Part shown: in pieces, positions 45,119-54,579 of the stretch | Position numbering within the stretch: position 1 is the first letter of the stretch | Layout: each line of letters starts with the position of its first letter | NCBI GenBank assembly: GCA_013297885.1 | Contig: JAAFIR010000014.1 | Location: 45,136-109,135, forward strand | Origin: Leptospirales bacterium | Lineage (GTDB): Bacteria > Spirochaetota > Leptospiria > Leptospirales > Leptospiraceae | DNA: 64,000 nucleotides | Reading direction: 5' to 3' | The notes under the pieces: model-generated | Seen by the model: the letters and a program-made list of their open reading frames with translations, nothing else | Database searches by the model: none | Told to the model about the DNA's origin: nothing | Program-made: the position numbers and the translations under genes

Positions 45119-46735
45119 TTAGTATTTAGTTTTTGTAAGTGGAAGTTTTACATTGAGTATCACTTGGATTTTTGTAATTTCACCTTCTTTCACTTTGATC
45201 ACAGAATTGTTGAGTTCTAAATCTTCAGCAAATGATGCTTTTAGTTCATAATCACCTGGCATAAGTCCAGTGAAATAAAATTTACCTTCTGAATCAGTTA
45301 GAGCTTTATGATTATTGTTAATTGATTTTACAGTCGGCATATATATTGGATGACGAATTACAGGATTGTCTAGAGTTTTATAAAAAACTTGTCCCTCAAT
45401 AATTCCCACACCAGATTGGCATGCACTTAGTTCAACTATGTTTTCTTTATAGTTCACAATTGCAAAAGTTGTAGATTGTTCAGGATAATCATCTGCTCTA
45501 ACTGTGAGTTTGTGTACCCCTGAACCAATACCTTTTACTTCCATGTTATAAACTTCACCAGCGATTAATCTTCCTGCACGAGAGACTGCACCAAAATAAT
45601 CTGACTTTATAGTTCTAGTTGTAAAATTAACTTCTTTATCATCTATTAAAACTTTAACTTTTCTATCACCAGATTTTGTTTTCTTTTGTTTCATCATTTC
45701 TTCTGGTGAAAGAGAACTAAGACCAAAACTTCTATCACGAATGATATTTGTTTTGATTAGCAGATTACCATCGTTAGGTGGATTTACAACAACTGGTTCA
45801 ACTGGTGTAACAACTGGACAAACAGGGTTTGGTTTTGGTGGATCAAAAGAAGGCTCTGGAACAGGAATCACCACAGGAGTTGGTTTTATATCTTCAGGTG
45901 GTTTTGGCATAACAGGTTTGTCTTCACCAGCCAAATAAATTCCAGAAGCGTCACCTGAAATTTGTGGAATTTGTTTATGGTCGTTTTGTTCTGCCATTTT
46001 TTTTACAAGGTCTTTACTTTTATAAAAAGCTTCAAGTGCAGTTACAACTTTATCACCATTCAAATCACCGTTTTCAAAAGCTCTTCCAAATTGGTAAGTG
46101 AAAATTCCATGATTTATATCTCCACCAACTTCTATTGCTGTTTGGTCATCATCCGCAGAAGCAATGATGGCTTTGTTTTGAAAATAAAAATCTTCTGTGT
46201 TCTGACGAACAGTTCCTTGTTTGCCATCTGGAATTGGAACTTCTTTATCACCTCTTGTAGCTTTGCCTTTTTTTGCAATTCCACCAGAAAAACAACAGTC
46301 AAACACAAATAAAGTTTTTGGTGATTTAATCGTTCTCAAGTATTCATTTAGTTCATCATCAGATAAATGAGGTCTATCAAAACAAACTAAATAGTTTCTC
46401 ATTCCGTTTTTTGCCGCTTGGTCTCGTTGGAAAAAACCATGCCCAGCAAAATATAAAAATACAGTGTCATCTGATTTTGATTTGGAACCAAGGGATTTGA
46501 TTTCTCTTTCGATGTTTGCTTTTGTAATATCTTTACCGAGTAAAATTTTTACTTCATCAAAGTTCCCAGCTTTTTTTATTTGGTCGTTCATATAACTAGC
46601 ATCTGCTTCACATAAGTTTAACTCAGAAATGCCTGCTTTGTTTCCTTTGTAGTTGCTTCCTAAAATCAAACCATATTTTTTTGCAAAAACTTGATTTGAA
46701 AAAATGAAACAAAGGAATAAAATTAAATATCTCAT
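45119..46735 (-). CDS. Secreted caspase-like peptidase (C14) with proline-rich linker and carboxypeptidase-regulatory-like domain
   Basis: A signal peptide ([18 protein letters not shown]) precedes a caspase-fold domain at about 20-260. The catalytic pair is visible as FLYFAGHGF (His99) and [10 protein letters not shown] (Cys148, in the D-x-C-x-S-G context). A Pro-rich stretch of about 40 residues ([22 protein letters not shown]...PVVNPP) follows. The C-terminus has [14 protein letters not shown]...[24 protein letters not shown], a carboxypeptidase-regulatory-like beta sandwich. Caspase-like orthologues cut after Arg or Lys and are usually cytoplasmic; this one carries an export signal. No partner gene is adjacent. 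Substrate unknown. Confidence 0.85.
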   Translation of the reverse strand: MRYLILFLCFIFSNQVFAKKYGLILGSNYKGNKAGISELNLCEADASYMNDQIKKAGNFDEVKILLGKDITKANIEREIKSLGSKSKSDDTVFLYFAGHGFFQRDQAAKNGMRNYLVCFDRPHLSDDELNEYLRTIKSPKTLFVFDCCFSGGIAKKGKATRGDKEVPIPDGKQGTVRQNTEDFYFQNKAIIASADDDQTAIEVGGDINHGIFTYQFGRAFENGDLNGDKVVTALEAFYKSKDLVKKMAEQNDHKQIPQISGDASGIYLAGEDKPVMPKPPEDIKPTPVVIPVPEPSFDPPKPNPVCPVVTPVEPVVVNPPNDGNLLIKTNIIRDRSFGLSSLSPEEMMKQKKTKSGDRKVKVLIDDKEVNFTTRTIKSDYFGAVSRAGRLIAGEVYNMEVKGIGSGVHKLTVRADDYPEQSTTFAIVNYKENIVELSACQSGVGIIEGQVFYKTLDNPVIRHPIYMPTVKSINNNHKALTDSEGKFYFTGLMPGDYELKASFAEDLELNNSVIKVKEGEITKIQVILNVKLPLTKTKY

Positions 46736-46830
46736 ATTATCTCCGTTGGATTAAGAATTCTTAATTCCAAAGAAAAATATTTACTAAACTAGCTTTAAGG
46801 CAAGTAAATTTTTATTTTTTATTACAATTC

Positions 46831-47376
46831 TCAATCTTTTGCTGAATATTTTTTTGCTTTTAAAACAACAGAATTTTTTGGGTGAAAATTTGTAAATATT
46901 GTAGCAACATATTTATCACATTCATCTTGATCCAATTTAGAATCCTCTACTATTATAGACTTTTCGTTATCCTGAGTGATTGTTCCTAAATAGTAATATT
47001 TTGATGTATCTTGAGGAATTTCAAATTTCCATTTTTTTAGAATTTTAGGCATTAACCATGCTCTACCGATTTCTTGTCCATAATGCCCAACAACTAATTC
47101 ATAATTTTTATTAGAATCGAATAATACACACACGTCATAAAAATTTGTTTCTTCTTTGACATACCAAGCATGAAATTGAAAAAGATTCATTGTACCACCA
47201 TAATCGTATCTATCAATTTTAGGTCGTAATGCATTAACTTTGATTTTAGCATAAACTAATGGAGAAACTTTTTCTATTTTTTTGAGATCGGAAGCTTTTT
47301 CTATATGAATGAATCCTTTATACTCGACACATTGAATGAGTAATAACAAAATTGTTGTAATCAATAAATTTTTCAT
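46831..47376 (-). CDS. Putative lipoprotein of unknown function
   Basis: A signal with lipobox (MKNLLITTILLLLIQC) precedes a 165-residue polar domain rich in aromatic residues and Lys. The C-terminus contains DECDKYVATIFTNFHPKNSVVLKAKKYSAKD. I recognise no family. It lies 95 bp upstream of the caspase gene, on the same strand. Confidence 0.55.
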   Translation of the reverse strand: MKNLLITTILLLLIQCVEYKGFIHIEKASDLKKIEKVSPLVYAKIKVNALRPKIDRYDYGGTMNLFQFHAWYVKEETNFYDVCVLFDSNKNYELVVGHYGQEIGRAWLMPKILKKWKFEIPQDTSKYYYLGTITQDNEKSIIVEDSKLDQDECDKYVATIFTNFHPKNSVVLKAKKYSAKD

Positions 47377-47419
47377 AAATCCAAAAAAAAAGATAGAATA
47401 TCTTTATACAATCATTTTT

Positions 47420-47740
47420 TTAAAGTTCTTTAATATGCTTACTTCTGAGCAAAAGATAAAGAGCAAATCCAACAGCTACACCAGGAATAATTCCAAGTAA
47501 CAAACATACCCAGCCAAATTTCACTTTTGGGTATTCATACAAAACCCAGAAAAATAAAATCAACCAACAACAAATTGTATCAATTGAATATCCTGAAGAA
47601 TATGGATTTACAAATCCTGCACCAAATGCTCCAATCAAATCTGGATTTTTTAAAAATTCAGGAATGACCAAAATGCTAAATAAAATTGTAAAAATTGCCC
47701 CGATAGAAATAATACTGATTTTAAAAATTTTTTCTTTCAT
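47420..47740 (-). CDS. DUF2834 family small membrane protein
   Basis: The 106-residue protein has three membrane segments and a central GFVNPYSSGYSIDTICCWLILFFWVLYEYPK region, matching the DUF2834 pattern (short inter-membrane loop, then a W-x-x-x-E-x-x-x motif and a C-terminal LYLLLRSK). Function of the family is unknown. Confidence 0.6.
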   Translation of the reverse strand: MKEKIFKISIISIGAIFTILFSILVIPEFLKNPDLIGAFGAGFVNPYSSGYSIDTICCWLILFFWVLYEYPKVKFGWVCLLLGIIPGVAVGFALYLLLRSKHIKEL

Positions 47741-47779
47741 GATTAACTTCCTTCAAATTGAATACAATAATTTTTTAAA

Positions 47780-47986
47780 GTGGATTCAATAAAAGAAAAA
47801 GAATTTTATACATTTATGGATTTAATAAATGCTTTTCCAATTTATATTTTATTTTTTGTTTTTCTAATAGTAGTTATTTTTTTACTAATTGATAAAAATG
47901 CTTCTGGAAAAAATTTTTCATTTCTTTTCTTTTTTATTTCAATTTGCTTTTTAATTTTTTCAGTACTATTCTTAAATTTTGGTTGA
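47780..47986 (+). CDS. Possible small two-helix membrane protein
   Basis: The frame starts with GTG at 47780 (first ATG at 47816) and gives 68 residues with two hydrophobic stretches (IYILFFVFLIVVIFLLI and FLFFFISICFLIFSVLFL). There is no clear ribosome site, and AT-rich sequence easily yields such frames, so it may be chance. Confidence 0.3.
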   Translation: MDSIKEKEFYTFMDLINAFPIYILFFVFLIVVIFLLIDKNASGKNFSFLFFFISICFLIFSVLFLNFG

Positions 47987-48138
47987 AATAAAGGTTTAGA
48001 ATATTTTTTAGCTTTCTTCTTTGCTATCCTTTTTTATAATCCAATTTTTTATATAGTTTTGCTCTTAATTCTTGCTTATTTTATTCTTCGTAAAAAAGAA
48101 AAAAAGGATAATTTATAAAGGCAACTTCACACAAACTC

Positions 48139-48172
48139 TCCCCTCTCTGTTGCTTAAGAAATGGAGAGGGGA
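48139..48172. terminator. Hairpin downstream of the DUF1566 lipoprotein gene
   Basis: Arms 48139-48147 (TCCCCTCTC) and 48164-48172 (GAGAGGGGA) pair perfectly with a 16-base loop. It lies about 90 bp past the stop of the minus-strand lipoprotein gene, beside a tandem repeat. It may terminate transcription, but no U run follows on either strand. Confidence 0.35.
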
Positions 48173-48264
48173 CTTTACCAACAAACACTTCAACTCAAAT
48201 CAAATCGGGGTGAGGTGGGACTTTAGTATAAAACACTTCAACACAAATCAAATTGGGGTGAGGT
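48169..48264. repeat. Two tandem 48-bp repeats
   Basis: Units 48169-48216 and 48217-48264 have the same length and differ at about seven positions; both end CAAATCGGGGTGAGGT or CAAATTGGGGTGAGGT. The array abuts the end of the DUF1566 lipoprotein gene. GGGGTGAG words of this sort are spread through several environmental genomes, but no function is known. Confidence 0.7.
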
Positions 48265-50522
48265 CAAGGTCCACTCACACAACGGACTAAAAGTGGAGAT
48301 GTCTTCGCGGGCTGTGAGGTAGCTCCCCCTCCACTGAAAATAACACTCCACGCAGATGTATTAGAACTAAAACTGGTAGTTGAACTGGAATATGTACCAC
48401 CTGCTCCAGCTGGGAAAAAAGTCGCATCTATACTGGTTGTCTTATCTACTATTGTTTTCAACTCGTTGATGTTTGGAAGTCGCCATGTTCTTCCAGCTAA
48501 ACTCAAAGTGTTACAATAATTCAGTGCACTTGAAAAATTAAAAGACAGATCAGAACCAGTTGAACAGAGTGTATCACTTCTACCGTAATTACATTTTTGC
48601 CAAGTTAAACCAGTCTGTTTATCAAGAATGGTTCCATTCCCGTTGTCAACAAACTTAACAAAGCTAGTCTGTGCCACACCAGATACACAACGAACTGACG
48701 AAGAACTACCGCTACCACCTGAGAATGCATCATTTCCATCAGCAAAACCAACACCCCACACATTCATACTAGGTCCAATAGTAGAACTCCAATAATAACC
48801 ACCTGCTATATATGTATTTGGAAAAATAGAATCGATTCTTGGTTGTGATACTCCAAAATGGGGAAGAGTGTTTAACTCATCAATCGAAGGAAGTCTCCAA
48901 GTTTTGCCAGCAAGAGTCAAACCATTACAATAACTTCCCTGATTTGCCCAAGTATTTTGATTGGCAGAGCCAGTAGTACATCCTATTGGATCAGTAAATC
49001 CTCCAGAACATCTCTGCCAGAGCAAACCTGTTGCATTGTCAGTGACTGTTCCATCACCATTATTCGTGTAACTTCTAGCTATACCACGTAGGGTTGCTCC
49101 ATCACTTCCAGCCCCATAGGGATTTGTATCCCCTGTTTTCAATGGAGGATAAGAATATTCTGCTATCACAATTGGTGAGTCTGAGCTTCCAGATTTTACA
49201 GCAATTGCTTTGAGAGTTCTTCCAGCAATTCCCCAAATATGCCCAAGCCCAGTTGTGTACAGGGTAGAAGCTGTAGTTGGAGTGCTTCCATCAGTTGTGT
49301 AGTAAATTGTGGCACCTGCTGTTGCGGTTGTGATCGTGATGTTTGGTTGGGCAGTTGTATAATTGCCTGGTGCTGGAGAAAAAACTGGTGGTTCAACAGG
49401 AGGAGCCGAGCCAGGTGTTCCCGGGGAAGTTGGAGAACCAGGAGAACTTGGAGGAGCTTGAACAACTATTGTTGCACTGTCAACAAATTGAACTGTTCCC
49501 AGTTGAGCAGTTGTTAAAGTTGGTGGTCTTGTGCCTGAAGGTAATGGAGCACCAACTGACAAAGTTCCACCTTCTGCAAAATAAGCTTGGATTGCAGGAT
49601 ATAAAATTCTAGTTAGTGGATCGCTTGGGAATGTAATTCTATTTGTTCCTGTTCCAAGTGTGATAGAATCACCATTTACAGTTTGACCATCAAATGCTCC
49701 ATCTTCAAAATCAGATGCAAACGCATTGATAACAGTTTCAATATCTTCAGTTCTTGTTCTGTTTCCAGTTTTAAATCGATTTGCTAAATGAGAAAACCCG
49801 CCACTGATAGCTATAAATTTGCTGGCAAGTGGACTGGATGGATTGTTCAAATCAAAAGCAATATCATTGTATTCAGGAAAAGCTCCATCATTTAAGTTTT
49901 TTAATTCTGTTAAATTTGTTCTTCCTAAAGCTCCACCAATTCCAGTATTTAATCCAAACCGAATGGTTATTTCTTTACCTGCTTTTCTTAATGAAGTATT
50001 CAAATCTTGGTTCGGATTTGCTTTTTGTAAACTTTGCAAACGTGAAGAAACCATTCTTGAAAATAAAGAGACAATTGTATTTTTCTTATCTTGGTTTTTG
50101 ATAGTAGATTCTGAAATTATGTTTGTTATTTCAAAATTAGATGGAACTGCAATTTCAGATAAAGTTTTTTCATCATACATGGTGCTTGTGCCAGATGAAT
50201 TTCCAGAAACAATTACACAAACTGATCTCCCAGTTTTGGTATATCTGAGATTGTAAACACCTAGTGCATTTGTGTTTTCAGTTGCTAAAATATTTCCTTT
50301 ATCACAAACACCTTGGTTGTTAACTGGTGAAATTTGAACAATTCCGTTTCTGATAATTCCTTTCACTGCCTGACCTGAAATAGTAATTTGGTTTGAATTT
50401 CTCAAAAAAAGTAGTGCTGATGGAAGAAGTGACTGAGAATCATCGGGCTGGGTTGTGAGTTGTTTACAATTTGAAATTGTGAAAATTAAAATAAGTAGTA
50501 TAGAAGAAATTTTTTTTAACAT
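48264..50522 (-). CDS. DUF1566 (Lcl-type) lipoprotein with chitobiase-like C-terminal-type repeat
   Basis: A signal with lipobox (ISSILLILIFTISNC) starts this 752-residue protein. The N-terminal 300 residues are Ser/Thr/Asn-rich. A Pro/Gly/Ser linker (PPSSPGSPTSPGTPG) leads to ITITTATAGATIYYTTDGSTPTTAS, the chitobiase/beta-hexosaminidase C-terminal-like repeat. Two DUF1566 domains follow, each with TGLxWQxC...TWRLPxxxEL and a Ser/Gly-rich VRCVSG end. DUF1566 domains in leptospiral surface proteins are linked to lectin-like binding. The protein is probably surface-exposed. Confidence 0.8.
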   Translation of the reverse strand: MLKKISSILLILIFTISNCKQLTTQPDDSQSLLPSALLFLRNSNQITISGQAVKGIIRNGIVQISPVNNQGVCDKGNILATENTNALGVYNLRYTKTGRSVCVIVSGNSSGTSTMYDEKTLSEIAVPSNFEITNIISESTIKNQDKKNTIVSLFSRMVSSRLQSLQKANPNQDLNTSLRKAGKEITIRFGLNTGIGGALGRTNLTELKNLNDGAFPEYNDIAFDLNNPSSPLASKFIAISGGFSHLANRFKTGNRTRTEDIETVINAFASDFEDGAFDGQTVNGDSITLGTGTNRITFPSDPLTRILYPAIQAYFAEGGTLSVGAPLPSGTRPPTLTTAQLGTVQFVDSATIVVQAPPSSPGSPTSPGTPGSAPPVEPPVFSPAPGNYTTAQPNITITTATAGATIYYTTDGSTPTTASTLYTTGLGHIWGIAGRTLKAIAVKSGSSDSPIVIAEYSYPPLKTGDTNPYGAGSDGATLRGIARSYTNNGDGTVTDNATGLLWQRCSGGFTDPIGCTTGSANQNTWANQGSYCNGLTLAGKTWRLPSIDELNTLPHFGVSQPRIDSIFPNTYIAGGYYWSSTIGPSMNVWGVGFADGNDAFSGGSGSSSSVRCVSGVAQTSFVKFVDNGNGTILDKQTGLTWQKCNYGRSDTLCSTGSDLSFNFSSALNYCNTLSLAGRTWRLPNINELKTIVDKTTSIDATFFPAGAGGTYSSSTTSFSSNTSAWSVIFSGGGATSQPAKTSPLLVRCVSGP

Positions 50523-50760
50523 AATTAGCTCCGAGAACTTTTACTTTGTGAAAATTAAAGATATGAACAAATTAACTGATTGCAGATAAACAGGTAGACC
50601 AAATAATCAGGATAAAAAAACAGCTGGTTAAAAAGATAACTGAGTAGTTTAGTTTTTAATTTTAAAAAAAATTTGTCAATAAATTTAGAATAATTATAAT
50701 AGTTTTTTTTTATGCGATTTGCAATATATAGAATATTTCTTTACAAATGAATTTTCCTAA

Positions 50761-50860
50761 ACAAAGCGATAGAGATTGAAGCGTTTCTGAATAGCCTCGG
50801 ACTTTAGTCCGAGGATTCAGAAGTAGCTGAAAGCTCGGTCGCTCGAAGAGCGAATCGCCC
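50761..50860 (+). repeat. Dispersed hairpin repeat, copy F
   Basis: This is the clearest copy for structure: CCTCGGACT-TT-AGTCCGAGG forms a perfect 9-bp stem nested in CTGAAT/ATTCAG, and CGCTC-GAA-GAGCG forms a second stem. It ends GAATCGCCC. It fills the middle of the 366-bp gap before the alpha/beta-hydrolase gene. The rest of the gap (50523-50760) is AT-rich with nothing recognised. Confidence 0.7.
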
Positions 50861-50888
50861 AAAAAACATAGAAGAGAGTTTTTAAGCA

Positions 50889-51737
50889 ATGATTTATAAA
50901 TTATTTTTTTTGTATTATAGATACACAAGATATAAAATTTTAAAAGATAAATTGGGTTTGATACCAAAAAAAATTGATGTAGGTGGAATGAAACTTCAGC
51001 TGTATATTTCCAAAAATTCAGGAGAGCCGATTTTTTTTATTCATGGGCTTTTGGATTCTTCTGCTGGTTTTAGAAAAGTATTGGAACATTTGGATAAAAA
51101 ATTTAAAATTTATTTGGTAGATGTTCCAAGTTTTGGAAAATCAGATTCTCCAAAAGAAAAATTTTTTTGTAAGCTGGATATTTATTCTGAGATGATTTAT
51201 GAAAGTATAAAAATTTTAGATTTAAAAAATATAACTTTGGTTGGGCATTCGATGGGTGGTTTAATTGCACAACATATTAGTATATTAGATGATTCTAATA
51301 TAGTTAAAAAATTAGTTTTGCTTTCTCCAGGGAATGCACCTCACCCAAAAAGAGATGAAATGAGAAAATTATTATTTCCTTCTTCCATTCTGGACTTTAA
51401 TTTATTACTTTCTAAACTTTATTTTAGTCTAAAAGAAGAGCCTAGTGATTTTTTTAAAAAAGTATTTATGAGTTCTATTCAAAAAAAAGAATTTGATTTT
51501 TTAGCTGAAAACACAATTGCAAATGAAGAAAAAATTTTTTTTGGAAAAAAAGCATCTGAAATAAAAATTCCTACAAAAATTATTTCAGGTCTAGATGACG
51601 AAATCACAACTGTTTCACAAATGAAAAAATTAAAATCCTATATTAAAAAATCCAAACTAAAATTTATACCAAGTGCAAATCATGCAATTCATTTAGAGTT
51701 TGCTAAAGTTGTTGCAGATGAAATTAACCAATTTTAA
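50889..51737 (+). CDS. Alpha/beta hydrolase
   Basis: The 282-residue protein has the fold's marks: FFIHGLLDSSAGF (oxyanion HG), YLVDVPSFGKSD, LVGHSMGGLIAQ (GxSxG nucleophile Ser), LDDEITTVSQMK (Asp) and PSANHAIHLEF (His). It is likely a cytoplasmic esterase or lipase; the substrate is unknown. The next gene starts 8 bp after its stop, so the two form an operon with the DUF547 gene. Confidence 0.85.
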   Translation: MIYKLFFLYYRYTRYKILKDKLGLIPKKIDVGGMKLQLYISKNSGEPIFFIHGLLDSSAGFRKVLEHLDKKFKIYLVDVPSFGKSDSPKEKFFCKLDIYSEMIYESIKILDLKNITLVGHSMGGLIAQHISILDDSNIVKKLVLLSPGNAPHPKRDEMRKLLFPSSILDFNLLLSKLYFSLKEEPSDFFKKVFMSSIQKKEFDFLAENTIANEEKIFFGKKASEIKIPTKIISGLDDEITTVSQMKKLKSYIKKSKLKFIPSANHAIHLEFAKVVADEINQF

Positions 51738-51745
51738 GGATTTTT

Positions 51746-53866
51746 ATGAAAAAAAAAATTATCATTCTACTTGTCATTTTTGTTTTGATTGGACTAGCAA
51801 TTCAGTTTGATTTAAAAAGCTATCTCTCATTTGAAAAACTAAAAGAGAACAAAGACAAATTAATCGAATACTACCAAGCAAACCAAATCGAGTTTATTCT
51901 TTCTTATTTAGGAATTTATATTTTTAGTACAGCTTTATCTTTTCCAGGTGCAACAATTTTAACTTTAGCAGGTGGTGCCATTTTTGGACTTCCTCTTGGA
52001 CTAATCCTTGTTTCATTTGCTAGCACAACCGGTGCGAGTTTAAGTTTTTTAGTTTCCAGATATTTATTTAGAGATACAATTGAAAAAAAATTTTCAAACC
52101 AATTAAATACAATTAACGATGGAATAAAAAAAGAAGGCTCATTTTATTTATTTAGTCTCAGAATGATTCCACTATTTCCGTTTTTTTTGATTAATCTCAT
52201 CATGGGTCTCACTCAATTTCCACTAATCAAATTTTTCTTTGTGAGCCAAATTGGAATGTTACTTGGAACTTTTGTTTATGTAAATGCTGGAACTGAATTA
52301 GCAAATCTTACTTCTTTAAAAGGAATTTTATCGCCTCAAATTTTAATTGCATTTAGCTTACTTGGAATTTTTCCACTACTTGCAAAAATAATAATTAATT
52401 ATTTCAAAAAAAGAAAAATCTATTCTAGATTTGATAAACCAAAAAAATTTGATTTTAATTTAATTGTAATTGGTGCTGGAGCAGCTGGACTTGTTACTTC
52501 TTACATTGCATCCGCTGTAAAAGCAAAAGTAGCATTAATTGAAAAACACAAAATGGGTGGAGATTGTTTAAATTATGGTTGTGTTCCATCTAAAGCAATT
52601 ATTGCATCTGCAAAAAAAATCAATTTACAAAATAAATTTAAAGAATATGGATTAAAAAATGTAAAAATTGATTTTGATTTTTCTGAAATCATGAACCGTG
52701 TTTCATCAGTAATCAAAAAAATTGAACCAAATGATTCTATTACTCGTTACAAAAATTTAGGTGTAGATTGTTTTACTGGTGATGCAAAAATTCTTTCTCC
52801 ATATTCTGTTTTGATAAATGATAAAATTATCACTGCAAAAAATATTGTAATTGCATCAGGTGCTGAACCTATCCTTCCAAAAATTTCTGGTGTGGAGTCT
52901 GCAAATTATTTTACTTCAGAAACAATATGGAGTTTAAAAAGATTACCTGCTGAGCTACTAGTTATTGGTGCTGGACCAATTGGAATTGAATTAGCACAAG
53001 CATTTGCTAGACTTGGTTCAAAAGTTTCCATCGTGGAAATGGCAGATAAAATTTTATCTAAAGAAGATGACGATGTTTCAGGTTTTATGAAAGCTGAACT
53101 TGAAAAAGAAGGAATCAAAATTTATACTTCTCACAAACTTCTTAGATTTGAAAAAGATTCTGCAGTTCTTGAATCCAACTCCAAAGAAATAAAATTAAAA
53201 TTTACAGAAGTATTATTTGCACTTGGTAGAAAAGCTAGAACTTCAGGTTTTGGTTTGGAAGAACTTGGTGTAGAATTAAATCCAAATGGAACAATTAAAG
53301 TAGATGAATATTTAAGAAGCAATTTTCCAAATATTTCTGCTTGTGGGGATGTAGCTGGTCCTTACCAATTTACTCACACTGCTTCTCACCAAGCTTGGTA
53401 TGCTTCTGTAAATTCTCTTTTTGGGATATTCAAAAAATTTAAAACTGATTATCGTGTAATTCCAAGAACTACTTTTTCTGATCCTGAAATTTCAACTGTT
53501 GGTCTCACTGAAAAAGATGCCAAAGAAAAAAATATAGAATATGAAAAATACCAATATGAAATTTCTGAACTAGACAGAGCAATTGCAGATGGTGAGGCAA
53601 AAGGTTTTATCAAAGTTTTGACCAAAAAAAAATCAGATGAAATTCTTGGTGTAACTATTCTATCTGCTCACTCAGGGGAAATGATTCAAGAATATGTGCT
53701 TGCTATGAAATATAAAATTGGACTAAATAAAATTTTAGGAACCATTCATACTTATCCCACAATGGTAGAAGCAAATAAATATGTTGCTGGAAATTGGAAA
53801 AAAGCAAATAAGCCAGAAAAAATTTTAAAACTTTTAGAAAAATTTCACACTTGGAGAAGAGGATGA
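51746..53866 (+). CDS. TVP38/DedA-type membrane domain fused to a pyridine nucleotide-disulphide oxidoreductase
   Basis: Residues 1-220 are a TVP38/VTT-type membrane module (ALSFPGATILTLAGGAIFGLPLGLILVSFASTTGASLSFLVSRYLF, then FFLINLIMGLTQFPLIKFFF). Residues 235-700 form an FAD enzyme of the lipoamide-dehydrogenase/mercuric-reductase family. It has FAD-binding VIGAGAAGLVTSY, redox pair Cys274/Cys279 in GGDCLNYGCVPSK, NAD-binding VIGAGPIGIELAQAFARLG, CGDVAGPYQFTH and the dimerisation domain. Similar fusions are known in other bacteria. It overlaps the DUF547 gene by 4 bp. It may pass electrons at or across the membrane; the acceptor is unknown. Confidence 0.88.
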   Translation: MKKKIIILLVIFVLIGLAIQFDLKSYLSFEKLKENKDKLIEYYQANQIEFILSYLGIYIFSTALSFPGATILTLAGGAIFGLPLGLILVSFASTTGASLSFLVSRYLFRDTIEKKFSNQLNTINDGIKKEGSFYLFSLRMIPLFPFFLINLIMGLTQFPLIKFFFVSQIGMLLGTFVYVNAGTELANLTSLKGILSPQILIAFSLLGIFPLLAKIIINYFKKRKIYSRFDKPKKFDFNLIVIGAGAAGLVTSYIASAVKAKVALIEKHKMGGDCLNYGCVPSKAIIASAKKINLQNKFKEYGLKNVKIDFDFSEIMNRVSSVIKKIEPNDSITRYKNLGVDCFTGDAKILSPYSVLINDKIITAKNIVIASGAEPILPKISGVESANYFTSETIWSLKRLPAELLVIGAGPIGIELAQAFARLGSKVSIVEMADKILSKEDDDVSGFMKAELEKEGIKIYTSHKLLRFEKDSAVLESNSKEIKLKFTEVLFALGRKARTSGFGLEELGVELNPNGTIKVDEYLRSNFPNISACGDVAGPYQFTHTASHQAWYASVNSLFGIFKKFKTDYRVIPRTTFSDPEISTVGLTEKDAKEKNIEYEKYQYEISELDRAIADGEAKGFIKVLTKKKSDEILGVTILSAHSGEMIQEYVLAMKYKIGLNKILGTIHTYPTMVEANKYVAGNWKKANKPEKILKLLEKFHTWRRG

Positions 53867-54579
53867 AAACTATACTTCTATTTTTAATCACATTTAATTT
53901 ATTTTCAATTGATAAGGCTTATAAAAGCTATGATGCATTTTTAAAAAAATATGTATCAAATGGAAAAGTTGATTATAAAGGGATCAAAGAAGATAAAAAT
54001 TTTGATTCTATTTTAAAAGAATTTTCTGATGTAACTGCAACTGAATATAAAAATTTTTCAGAGCCAGAAAAAATTTCTTTTTTAATAAATGCTTATAATG
54101 CTTTTACAATTAAACTCATTATAAATTATTATCCAATTAAAAGTATTCGTAAAATTGGAATTTTACCACTTGCTGCTTGGAGAGAAAAATTTTTTAGTTT
54201 ACTAGGTAAAGAAACAAATCTAGACTTTATTGAACATGAAAAGTTGCGTAAAGATTTTGAAGAGCCAAGAATTCATTTTGCAATTGTATGTGCTTCTATT
54301 GGTTGCCCACCATTAATTTCAGAAGCATTTACTTCAGACAAATTAGAACAACAATTAAAAACTGTTAGAACAAATTTTATAAAAGACAAAACTAAAAATC
54401 GTTTTGATAAAGAAAAAAATACTTTGTATATTTCTGAAATATTCAAATGGTTTGAAAAAGATTTTACCAAAAAAAGCACAATACCAAAATTTATTTCAGA
54501 ATCTCTTGGAGAAGAAATTCCAGAAAATGTTGAAATTGAATACACTTATTATGATTGGAATTTGAATGAGAAAAAGTAG
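53863..54579 (+). CDS. DUF547 family secreted protein
   Basis: The 238-residue protein has a signal sequence (MKTILLFLITFNLFS). The DUF547 core is YKSYDAFLKKYVSNGKVDYKGIKED, FLINAYNAFTIKLI and RIHFAIVCASIGCPPLISEAF (paired Cys in CxxxxxC), followed by LDFIEHEKLR-like helices. I took the ATG at 53863 rather than a TTG four codons upstream; it overlaps the TVP38 fusion gene by 4 bp. DUF547 is often encoded beside TVP38-type reductases, suggesting a shared pathway. Biochemical function is unknown. Confidence 0.85.
   Translation: MKTILLFLITFNLFSIDKAYKSYDAFLKKYVSNGKVDYKGIKEDKNFDSILKEFSDVTATEYKNFSEPEKISFLINAYNAFTIKLIINYYPIKSIRKIGILPLAAWREKFFSLLGKETNLDFIEHEKLRKDFEEPRIHFAIVCASIGCPPLISEAFTSDKLEQQLKTVRTNFIKDKTKNRFDKEKNTLYISEIFKWFEKDFTKKSTIPKFISESLGEEIPENVEIEYTYYDWNLNEKK

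Noticed and set aside
48169..48264. Possible CRISPR array
   Set aside because: Only two directly abutting 48-bp units without spacers, and no cas genes in the window.
48072..48290. 72-residue plus-strand frame
   Set aside because: Its C-terminal half is just the translated 48-bp tandem repeat and it runs into the antisense of the lipoprotein gene.
49239..49517. Cys/Trp-rich plus-strand frames antisense to the DUF1566 lipoprotein
   Set aside because: Composition results from the reverse complement of Pro/Gly/Thr-rich codons; other frames in this region are equally open.
50710..50967. 85-residue minus-strand frame at the start of the alpha/beta-hydrolase gene
   Set aside because: It spans repeat copy F and the antisense of the hydrolase start; no coding character.
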